A program made the position numbers and the translations under genes. Under the pieces are notes generated by a model. The model made no database searches and was not told the origin of the DNA. It was given only the letters and a program-made list of their open reading frames with translations. This document shows positions 1 through 4,643 of a stretch of 5,691 bases of DNA, piece after piece; the first letter of the stretch is position 1, and every line of letters starts with the position of its first letter. The DNA is from JARRRL01 sp037380725 (GTDB lineage Bacteria > Pseudomonadota > Gammaproteobacteria > Pseudomonadales > JANQJO01): the NCBI GenBank assembly GCA_037380725.1, contig JARRRL010000211.1:1-5691 (forward strand), written 5' to 3'.

Positions 1-656
1 ATATTTTCTCGCATTGTCGAAATAGCCTGTTGGTACGTTTTCGCACCAAAAATCGCCGTCCCCGCCACAAAGGTATCAGCGCCAGCACGCGCAATGTCAC
101 CAATATTTTCAGTCGTCACACCGCCATCAACCTCCAAACGGACCGGGCGATCGATCGCATCAATACGCGCACGCACACGACGAATTTTTTCGATTGTACT
201 GGGAATAAATGTTTGCCCACCAAAACCAGGATTCACGGACATCAACAGCACCATATCCAGTTGTTCAATCGTGTAATCCAACACGTTCAAGGGCGTTGCC
301 GGGTTCAACACCAATCCCGCCTGCGCACCGCCGCTTTGAATCAACTGAAGACTGCGATCCACGTGCTGAGACGCTTCCGGATGAAACGTAATGATGCTCG
401 CGCCCGCAGCCAAAAACGACTCAATTAACGCATCCACGGGTGTTACCATCAAATGAACATCAATCGGCGCTGTCACGCCGTACGATCGCAAAGCTTTACA
501 GACCATCGGTCCGATCGTCAGATTCGGTACATAATGATTATCCATCACATCAAAATGAATCACGTCAGCACCCGCTGCCAATACCGCATCCACTTCTTCG
601 CCTAATCGAGCAAAATCAGCGGCGAGAATGGATGGCGCAATCCAATAATCGTTCAT
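1..656 (-). CDS. rpe: Ribulose-phosphate 3-epimerase, 3' end off window
   Basis: Cytosolic enzyme that interconverts D-ribulose 5-phosphate and D-xylulose 5-phosphate in the pentose phosphate pathway, using a divalent metal. The window holds 218 complete codons plus two bases; the family is usually about 220-230 residues, so only the last few are missing beyond position 1. The reading frame shows the (beta/alpha)8-barrel landmarks in order: APSILAADFARLGEEV (7-22), the signature HFDVMDNHYVPN (34-45) with H34 and D36, DVHLMV with H68, GLVLNPATPL (114-123), MSVNPGFGGQTF (139-150), EVDGGV with D177, and the phosphate-binding end GADTFVAGTAIF (192-203). H34, D36, H68 and D177 are the expected metal ligands and acid/base residues, so the enzyme should be active. 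The ATG at 656 is chosen because it gives the standard N-terminus and has AGGAG nine bases upstream. It is divergent from the next gene to the right. Confidence 0.97.
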   Translation of the reverse strand, partial: MNDYWIAPSILAADFARLGEEVDAVLAAGADVIHFDVMDNHYVPNLTIGPMVCKALRSYGVTAPIDVHLMVTPVDALIESFLAAGASIITFHPEASQHVDRSLQLIQSGGAQAGLVLNPATPLNVLDYTIEQLDMVLLMSVNPGFGGQTFIPSTIEKIRRVRARIDAIDRPVRLEVDGGVTTENIGDIARAGADTFVAGTAIFGAKTYQQAISTMREN

Positions 657-665
657 AGGAACGGA

Positions 666-670
666 CTCCT
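666..670 (-). promoter_or_regulatory. Shine-Dalgarno site of rpe
   Basis: AGGAG on the minus strand, nine bases before the ATG at 656. This supports the chosen rpe start. Confidence 0.75.
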
Positions 671-769
671 GTTATCGTGTTGCTTGCTAAAGATGAATCG
701 CTAACCGTACCACACACAATTCGAATGTACGGCGCTCACTGCACCAAATAAGATCTTAAATGGAACTAT

Positions 770-799
770 GCTATACACAGGAAGACTTCTTTTCGTCAC
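770..799 (-). promoter_or_regulatory. Weak candidate promoter for rpe
   Basis: On the minus strand GTGACG (799-794, four of six matches to TTGACA) is followed after 18 bases by TATAGC (775-770, four of six matches to TATAAT). Transcription would start near 763, leaving a leader of about 105 bases before rpe. The match is weak and found by eye only. The rest of the 657-882 intergenic stretch shows no gene or RNA I can support. Confidence 0.25.
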
Positions 800-847
800 C
801 TGTAGACGACATCATTCATGATATCACAGCAACAGCACATCAGCCGT

Positions 848-876
848 TTGTCCAATGATGCGTCCACGCACATAAA
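848..876 (+). promoter_or_regulatory. Weak candidate promoter toward the DUF3530 gene
   Basis: TTGTCC (848-853) and CATAAA (871-876) are 17 bases apart; each matches four of six sigma-70 consensus bases. It points rightward into the assembly gap and so toward the DUF3530 gene, the expected position in a divergent intergenic region. The gap hides the leader and the real start codon, so this cannot be tested here. Confidence 0.2.
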
Positions 877-882
877 TCGATT

Positions 883-962
883 NNNNNNNNNNNNNNNNNN
901 NNNNNNNNNNNNNNNNNNNNNNNNNNNNNNNNNNNNNNNNNNNNNNNNNNNNNNNNNNNNNN
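883..962. other. Assembly gap (80 N)
   Basis: Eighty undetermined bases. The gap ends six bases before the first possible start codon of the DUF3530 gene, so its 5' end, ribosome binding site and possibly its promoter are missing. Reading frames that run across the N bases are meaningless. Confidence 0.99.
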
Positions 963-968
963 GCCACC

Positions 969-1961
969 TTGCGGCTTACCCTGACAGCCTCACTCTTATT
1001 ACTCAGTCTCTCGCTGTCCACCGCAAGTCCTTCGTCTTCCCCACCATCACCTTCCCAAGCATCGTCTTCCCCGCCCTCACCCGCTGCCATTCGATCCCCA
1101 TTTGAACAAGCGCTCGACACGGAGCAACGTCATTCAAAGGATTTAATGCTCTATGTTCACGACACCAGCAACCGAGAATGGATCACGAGCGACGACGGCA
1201 CACGCTTTTTAAGTCTTTATCAGGCCGATCAAACGGGAGACGATCGCGGCTTAGTGGTGCTGCTGCCTGGTCTGCAACAACACCCCGCGTCGTCTCAGAT
1301 CTTAAACACGTTTCGCCTACAACTGCCACAACAAGGCTGGTCAACACTGAGCGTCTCTTTACCCAATGATCCAGACCTGATCGAGGGGAGCTTAGCCGCA
1401 CAACAACAACAACAACAATCAGATCAACAATCAGATACGGCATCAACGGTAACGCCTACGCCAGAACAAGACGCCACCTTGGAAGTCCCACCCTTCCCCT
1501 CGCTCACCGTTTTACTCGAACATTTCACAGCGCGTTTACGTGCAACGGCAAATAAAATTCAAGAAAAAAATGCCCAATCCGTTCACATTGTCGCCTTCGA
1601 CATCAGCGCCTTGTGGCTTTTCGAATCGCTCGACGCGGGATTGAGTATTCCGAATTTACAAGCCATTGTCATGATCGATGGGTTCCAGCCGTCCACGTAT
1701 ACCCACATCAATTTAATTAAAGCCAGCATCAATAGTTCTTATGCACTGTTCGACATCGCCCACAAACACCCGCAAGCCATTTATCAATCACACTTACGCG
1801 CCATTCGCGCCAAGCAAAAGGATCGTCAGCATTATCGCCATTTCGTAATGCGGAACCGTGGATTTATCCGATCGGATGAAACGCAGATTGACCAAGGTCG
1901 GCTCGTCAATATCGTTCAAAGCTGGCTTCGCAACAACCAAACAAACCAACAAAACGAATAA
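969..1961 (+). CDS. DUF3530-family exported protein (alpha/beta-hydrolase-like), 5' end uncertain
   Basis: About 330 residues, function unknown. The N-terminus is a hydrophobic signal-like segment (residues 3-16) with a possible signal peptidase site after S17-T18-A19, so the protein is probably periplasmic. A low-complexity Ser/Pro stretch follows (20-39) with an internal 10-residue repeat. The core has the DUF3530 landmark GLVVLLPGLQQHP (94-106), then GWSTLSVSLP (123-132), a polyglutamine insert (145-150) within a polar linker (143-170), HIVAFDISALWLFE (206-219) at the position of the hydrolase nucleophile elbow but without a GxSxG motif, VMIDGFQP (234-241), and a C-terminal GRLVNIVQSWL (310-320). 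The first possible start here is a TTG at 969; the frame is open through GCC ACC back into the N gap, so the true start is probably inside the gap. The family assignment rests on remembered motifs. The 3' third is duplicated at 4365-4627. Confidence 0.78.
   Translation: MRLTLTASLLLLSLSLSTASPSSSPPSPSQASSSPPSPAAIRSPFEQALDTEQRHSKDLMLYVHDTSNREWITSDDGTRFLSLYQADQTGDDRGLVVLLPGLQQHPASSQILNTFRLQLPQQGWSTLSVSLPNDPDLIEGSLAAQQQQQQSDQQSDTASTVTPTPEQDATLEVPPFPSLTVLLEHFTARLRATANKIQEKNAQSVHIVAFDISALWLFESLDAGLSIPNLQAIVMIDGFQPSTYTHINLIKASINSSYALFDIAHKHPQAIYQSHLRAIRAKQKDRQHYRHFVMRNRGFIRSDETQIDQGRLVNIVQSWLRNNQTNQQNE
1032..1081 (+). repeat. Imperfect 30-bp-period tandem repeat coding for Ser/Pro linker
   Basis: Two 20-base cores, 1032-1051 and 1062-1081, differ at two positions and are 30 bases apart. 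They encode the repeated SSSPPSP linker just after the signal-like segment of the DUF3530 protein. The period is a multiple of three, so unit gain or loss would keep the frame. Confidence 0.85.
1401..1436 (+). repeat. CAA microsatellite and TCAGATCAACAA repeat (polyglutamine)
   Basis: Six consecutive CAA codons (1401-1418) followed by TCAGAT, CAACAA, TCAGAT. This encodes Q6 then SDQQSD inside a polar linker of the DUF3530 protein. It is a slippage-prone in-frame repeat that should alter only linker length. Confidence 0.9.
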
Positions 1962-2010
1962 AAAGTGATAAAACAATTAAGGCTTCGGGTCATGTATCGG
2001 TTTTCGGATT

Positions 2011-2055
2011 TAATTTAAGGCAGATGATAAAAGCAAAAAAAGACTGCTTAAATTA
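2011..2055. terminator. Imperfect palindrome between convergent genes, possible bidirectional terminator
   Basis: TAATTTAA-g-GCAG (2011-2023) can pair with CTGC-TTAAATTA (2044-2055), giving about 12 base pairs with one bulged G around a 20-base A-rich loop. It lies between the stop codons of the DUF3530 gene (1961) and the F-box-like gene (2079), where a shared terminator is expected. Neither side has a clean uninterrupted U tract directly after the stem, so intrinsic termination is only plausible. Confidence 0.4.
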
Positions 2056-2078
2056 TACTTCCTATACCCCTCTTTTCA

Positions 2079-2762
2079 CTAGACGCATATGTCGAGTTCG
2101 TGGACATATGCCTCACGATTCTTTCTAAACTTTATGATCTCAGCTTCAGGATTTCTCATGTATGAGCGAATAAAGGCCTCAGTGATCAGCCATCTATGCT
2201 CAGGATTCTTGAAAGCGCCGCCACGCCTATTATCAAGATGTATACGACGCAACCTACTTCCAATATCAGCCCTCTGAGCAAACGAAAGTTTTTTATCTTC
2301 TAAACATTTCGCTAAGCTTTTCGCAACAGCTGTAACGATATTTTGGCTGGGATGACGTATAAAATAAGCCGAGTAAACTATGCTTGGATGGAGGACTTCA
2401 CTATTAATCCGAGCCAGTATGCTCTTTTCAGCTGTTTTAACAACCAACGGATCAGAATGAGTGGCATAACGACGAAACTTTTTAGCAAATCTTAACCTTT
2501 CATTTCTATCGCCTTCAGGTTCCTTCTCCCTTAGGATATCATATCTTATTCTGGCAGATCTTAGTGCTCCTGAGTCATTGACTGCATTACGCATATCTTT
2601 GGAAACACTCGCCAACATGGGAATCGCTTTCTCAGCTTCAGAGCTGCTCGACACAAAATGATCGTTAATTAATTTTATTTTAAGATCATTCGGCAATATT
2701 GAAAAATAATCTTTATTGACATGCCCAACAGCAGCTACAGAAGCGTTCGAGCTAGAGATCAT
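2079..2762 (-). CDS. F-box-like protein, candidate host-directed effector
   Basis: A 227-residue, basic, soluble protein without signal peptide or membrane segment. Residues about 20-66 look like an F-box: FSILPNDLKIKLI (20-32), a Ser-rich loop (38-41), then IPMLASVSKDMRNAV (47-61), matching the family's LPxxLxxxIL then L..VCKxWRxxV pattern. F-boxes bind Skp1 in eukaryotic SCF ubiquitin ligases; bacterial examples (Legionella, Agrobacterium VirF, Ralstonia GALA) are effectors. The remainder is charged and probably helical and I recognise no other domain. The ATG at 2762 is chosen over an in-frame TTG at 2819 because AGAGGAA lies eight bases before it and the extra 19 codons are tandem-repeat sequence. 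A hand count gives 24 GC in 60 bases (2401-2460) against 37 in 60 in the amidotransferase gene, suggesting acquisition by transfer. The F-box call is from pattern only; a chance helical resemblance is possible. Confidence 0.62.
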   Translation of the reverse strand: MISSSNASVAAVGHVNKDYFSILPNDLKIKLINDHFVSSSSEAEKAIPMLASVSKDMRNAVNDSGALRSARIRYDILREKEPEGDRNERLRFAKKFRRYATHSDPLVVKTAEKSILARINSEVLHPSIVYSAYFIRHPSQNIVTAVAKSLAKCLEDKKLSFAQRADIGSRLRRIHLDNRRGGAFKNPEHRWLITEAFIRSYMRNPEAEIIKFRKNREAYVHELDICV

Positions 2763-2770
2763 TTTTAATT

Positions 2771-2777
2771 TTCCTCT
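2771..2777 (-). promoter_or_regulatory. Shine-Dalgarno site of the F-box-like gene
   Basis: AGAGGAA on the minus strand, eight bases before the ATG at 2762. It decides that start over the upstream TTG, and it begins one base after the stop codon of the small hydrophobic reading frame 2850-2779. Confidence 0.7.
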
Positions 2778-2778
2778 T

Positions 2779-2850
2779 TCAAAGACACAGCAATAAAACA
2801 CAGCAATAAAACACAGCAATAAAACATAGCCATAGAGCCATCCCGGCCAT
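2779..2850 (-). CDS. Possible 23-residue hydrophobic leader peptide
   Basis: ATG at 2850 opens a 23-codon frame starting MAGMALWLCF and continuing almost entirely with Ile, Ala, Val, Phe, Tyr, Cys and Leu, ending in TGA at 2781-2779, just before the Shine-Dalgarno of the F-box-like gene. Three 13-bp repeats make up over half of it. It is a different frame from the F-box gene, but loss of one repeat would fuse the two. No convincing ribosome binding site precedes the ATG, so translation is uncertain; the hydrophobicity may simply follow from the T-rich repeat. Confidence 0.28.
   Translation of the reverse strand: MAGMALWLCFIAVFYCCVLLLCL
2786..2824. repeat. Three perfect tandem copies of a 13-bp unit
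   Basis: CACAGCAATAAAA occurs at 2786-2798, 2799-2811 and 2812-2824, followed by a partial degenerate fourth copy (CATAGC). It lies in the leader of the F-box-like gene. Thirteen is not a multiple of three, so copy-number change shifts any frame read through it. Confidence 0.97.
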
Positions 2851-2914
2851 TAACCAAGATCACTCAAAACTAAATCCAAATTTTTACCAACTGATCAAAA
2901 GCAGTTTCTCAAAT

Positions 2915-2937
2915 ATTATAAACACATCATTATGATG
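2915..2937 (-). promoter_or_regulatory. Candidate -10 box and adjacent palindrome upstream of the F-box-like gene
   Basis: On the minus strand a perfect TATAAT lies at 2920-2915. The bases just upstream (2925-2937) form a perfect 13-bp palindrome, CATCAT-T-ATGATG, in what would be the spacer. There is no good -35 at 16-18 bases (TCGAAT at 17 matches three of six). If used, the leader is about 145 bases and contains the 13-bp repeats. A spacer palindrome could be an operator, but this is inference. Confidence 0.3.
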
Positions 2938-2938
2938 A

Positions 2939-3321
2939 TTCGATGACAAAAGATGCTTTTATGGCATCATTCAGGCGTCCCTGGCAAGAATTGAGCGGCG
3001 AGCGGCAGAAGACAAGCTACCTGATTGGTCGCAGTCTGGCCTGATACGATCAATCATATAAAACCATTTACTGCGCTATTAGCGTAACTCAAGTTTGATA
3101 CCAACCAAAAACAACTTTAAGCTCTTTGGCCAGTGAGTTGACTGATCTCATATTCACAATTCGTTTGGTTTCGCGATCTGAATTATAAAGCACTGAGGGG
3201 AGGGGGAGGAATCCCTAAGCAATTGCTTTTATTTTATAAATATGGTTTTGTCCTATCCATAACAACAGACCCCACGGAAATTAGTTTTTTTATTTTCTAT
3301 ACACCATGCTCAAGGCTATGC
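2939..3321. other. Long AT-rich intergenic region with a short GC-richer patch
   Basis: No complete gene is supported here. At 2939-3060 a stop-to-stop plus-strand frame reads GIIQASLARIERRAAEDKLP (2963-3022) and ends in TAA at 3060. It is GC-richer than its surroundings and may be a gene remnant, though it has no ATG or ribosome binding site. Two short perfect palindromes occur: CGCTA-T-TAGCG (3074-3084) and AAGCAATTGCTT (3217-3228), the latter followed by a T/A-rich run. G-rich sequence lies at 3196-3210. I found no tRNA, transposase or strong promoter. Confidence 0.5.
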
Positions 3322-4068
3322 TCAAGCGTCGCTCTCACTTATTGGGGCTTCAAAAAATCGCACAATCAGATCACCCACCTCATCATCATGCACGGCTTGA
3401 TCCAAACTCGCCCACGCACGCTCGACGGTATGCGCCGCCATAAGGGCTTGACGAGCGCGTAATCGTTCACGCGCAAACGCCGCCGTTATTTCCGGGTGTC
3501 CTTGAAGCGTAAACACACGCCGATCCACGCCAAAAGACTGGATCGGACAAAACGCATCCGTCGCGTAACGCGTCGCACCGGCGGGTAAAGCCGTCACTTG
3601 ATCTTGATGACTAAAAATCAGACTACAATGCTGCATCCAGCTAGGTGGCGCAGCTGCGTCAGCGGTATGCCAGGGCGGACTATGGATAAACTGAAACGTG
3701 CGCACGCCAACGCCCCAACCGCGATCAGAACGCTGCACTTGTCCCCCTAAAGCCTGCGCAATGAGCTGATGCCCAAAACAAATCCCACATAGCTTACGTT
3801 TCGCGCGAAAACACGCTTGAACCCAATCAGACAAACGCGCAATCCATGCCTCATCCTCGTAACAACTTTTTCCACTTCCACCGATCACCCAGCCATCGCA
3901 CGCCTCAAGCGACGCGGGAAACTGATTTTGCGCCACTTCGTAGAGTTCAAAGTGCCAATCGCGCGGACAAATACGCCGAAAATACCCTTCAAAAAGAACC
4001 CGATACTGAGATTGATAGCCATCGGGGACGCCATCAAAATGGTAAGCGTTTAATAAACCAATTTTCAC
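3322..4068 (-). CDS. Class I (triad) glutamine amidotransferase-like protein
   Basis: A 248-residue cytosolic protein of the stand-alone, GMP-synthase-like amidotransferase group. These use a Cys-His-Glu triad to release ammonia from glutamine or hydrolyse a gamma-glutamyl bond. The N-terminal strand MKIGLLNAYHFD is followed by the oxyanion-strand segment GWVIGGSGKSCYEDEAWI (59-76), the nucleophile elbow KLCGICFGHQLIAQALGG (92-109) with C97, FSHQDQV (152-158), and the His-Glu pair in TLQGHPE (187-193) with H191 and E193. All three triad residues are present, so it should be catalytically competent. There is no synthetase domain, so the acceptor substrate is unknown. The start is a GTG with AGGGGG five bases upstream, and it gives a normal N-terminus. 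GC content is clearly higher than in the F-box-like gene. Sequences upstream on the same strand are a tiny ORF and a gene remnant, so no operon partner is evident. Confidence 0.93.
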   Translation of the reverse strand: MKIGLLNAYHFDGVPDGYQSQYRVLFEGYFRRICPRDWHFELYEVAQNQFPASLEACDGWVIGGSGKSCYEDEAWIARLSDWVQACFRAKRKLCGICFGHQLIAQALGGQVQRSDRGWGVGVRTFQFIHSPPWHTADAAAPPSWMQHCSLIFSHQDQVTALPAGATRYATDAFCPIQSFGVDRRVFTLQGHPEITAAFARERLRARQALMAAHTVERAWASLDQAVHDDEVGDLIVRFFEAPISESDA

Positions 4069-4073
4069 TATCG

Positions 4074-4079
4074 CCCCCT
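4074..4079 (-). promoter_or_regulatory. Shine-Dalgarno site of the amidotransferase gene
   Basis: AGGGGG on the minus strand, five bases before the GTG at 4068. It supports that unusual start codon. Confidence 0.65.
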
Positions 4080-4095
4080 ACGCCTGTTTAAGCCC

Positions 4096-4188
4096 TCACT
4101 CCCCTCTCCGCGCAATCGCTCCAAGAATCCGCTCCAAGAATCCGATGCTGATCGACAGCACGAGCGCAATACCCTTACCATGATGCAT
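4096..4188 (-). CDS. Unrecognised 30-residue ORF upstream of the amidotransferase gene
   Basis: ATG at 4188, TGA at 4098-4096, 27 bases before the amidotransferase start. It begins MHHGKGIALVLSISIGFLER, with a hydrophobic segment (about residues 7-18) and a basic C-terminus. Its 3' half is built on a tandem 13-bp repeat. No clear ribosome binding site is seen. It could be a small membrane peptide, a leader, or a chance frame in gene debris. Confidence 0.22.
   Translation of the reverse strand: MHHGKGIALVLSISIGFLERILGAIARRGE
4118..4143. repeat. Two tandem copies of a 13-bp unit
   Basis: GCTCCAAGAATCC occurs at 4118-4130 and 4131-4143. A 12-base piece of it, AAGAATCCGCTC (4123-4134), recurs at 4362-4373, exactly at the left edge of the DUF3530 fragment. 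Confidence 0.95.
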
Positions 4189-4200
4189 TTTGAACTTTGC

Positions 4201-4217
4201 TGTCAACGCATTTGACA
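4201..4217. repeat. Inverted repeat TGTCAA-N5-TTGACA
   Basis: Perfect 6-bp arms with a 5-bp spacer. Each arm is an exact -35 hexamer reading outward. The minus-strand TTGACA (4206-4201) points toward the amidotransferase gene, but no good -10 follows at 16-18 bases. It could be an operator-like site or chance. Confidence 0.4.
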
Positions 4218-4370
4218 TCGAATGCGCGCACCCACGCCTTTTTGAAACGCCGTCGCTCTCATCGCGCTGGCCAACATCCGTGAACGATGCATCACATCTT
4301 TCTCGGCTTCTCGAATAAGATTATCGCCGAGCTTGTTTTGAGCTGATAAAGCTTCTTCTTTAAGAATCCG
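4203..4370 (-). pseudogene. Truncated remnant of an unrecognised gene
   Basis: A minus-strand frame of 55 codons, RILKEEALSAQNKLGDNLIR (first 20) and onward to a basic C-terminus ending at TGA 4205-4203. It is charged and helix-like with ordinary codon use, as in a real protein's C-terminal end. It has no start codon; upstream it runs straight into the DUF3530 fragment, beginning where plus-strand homology to the intact gene begins. The simplest reading is that the 5' part was removed by the rearrangement that placed the DUF3530 fragment here. I do not recognise the family, and a chance open frame is possible. Confidence 0.4.
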
Positions 4371-4627
4371 CTCACATTGTCGCCTTCGACATCAGCGCCT
4401 TGCGGCTTTTCGAATCGCTCGACGCGGGATTGAATATTCCGAATTTACAAGCCATTTATCCATCACACTTACGCGCCATTCGCGCCAAGCAAAAGGGTCG
4501 TCAGCATTATCGCCATTTCGTGATGCGGAACCGTGGATTTATCCGATCGGATGAAACACAGATTGATCAAGGTCGGCTCGTCAATATTGTTCAAAGTTGG
4601 CCTTGTAACAACCAAATAAACGAATAA
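4365..4627 (+). pseudogene. Displaced 3' fragment of the DUF3530 gene
   Basis: Near-identical to 1576-1961 of the intact gene, in the same orientation. By eye I count about 13 substitutions, nearly all transitions. It lacks 114 bp (the segment equal to 1668-1781), coding for 38 residues that include VMIDGFQP, and nine bases near the stop. Both deletions keep the frame. Changes include W216R, S226N, Q273P, D285G, L320P and R321C, using intact-protein numbering. A TAA at 4361-4363 lies immediately upstream in frame and there is no ATG; only a TTG at 4400 could start a 75-residue product. With no signal peptide and half of the fold missing, it is almost certainly non-functional. It ends 16 bases before the convergent PP2C stop codon. 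Confidence 0.93.
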
Positions 4628-4643
4628 AACAATGCCTCCGCGT

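Noticed and set aside
30..658. Several plus-strand open frames opposite rpe (30-428, 94-276, 209-391, 440-658)
   Set aside because: They lie antisense to a clearly recognisable rpe reading frame, have no family features and are shadows of it.
818..1120. Open frames on both strands running through the N bases
   Set aside because: The undetermined bases make them open by default; the right-hand parts are out of frame with, or antisense to, the DUF3530 signal-like segment.
1183..1446. Minus-strand frame with a run of valines
   Set aside because: It is the antisense reading of the CAA repeat in the DUF3530 gene, with no independent evidence.
2763..2819. N-terminal extension of the F-box-like protein from a TTG at 2819
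   Set aside because: The added 19 codons are the translated 13-bp repeat, and a good Shine-Dalgarno precedes the ATG at 2762 instead.
2786..2824. CRISPR-like array
   Set aside because: The 13-bp units are directly adjacent, with no spacers and no cas genes.
3196..3210. G-quadruplex candidate in GGGGAGGGGGAGG
   Set aside because: Only three G tracts, the last with two G, which is short of a standard four-tract motif.
3217..3235. Plus-strand intrinsic terminator at AAGCAATTGCTT followed by T/A
   Set aside because: The palindrome has no loop, is AT-rich, and there is no plus-strand gene upstream for it to end.
3306..3328. ATGCTCAAG repeated at a 12-bp spacing across the amidotransferase stop codon
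   Set aside because: Only two short copies; it may be a small local duplication of the 3' end without any further support for a function.
4400..4627. Independent 75-residue gene
   Set aside because: It is the 5'-truncated copy of the DUF3530 gene, starts at a TTG without ribosome binding site and lacks essential parts of the fold.
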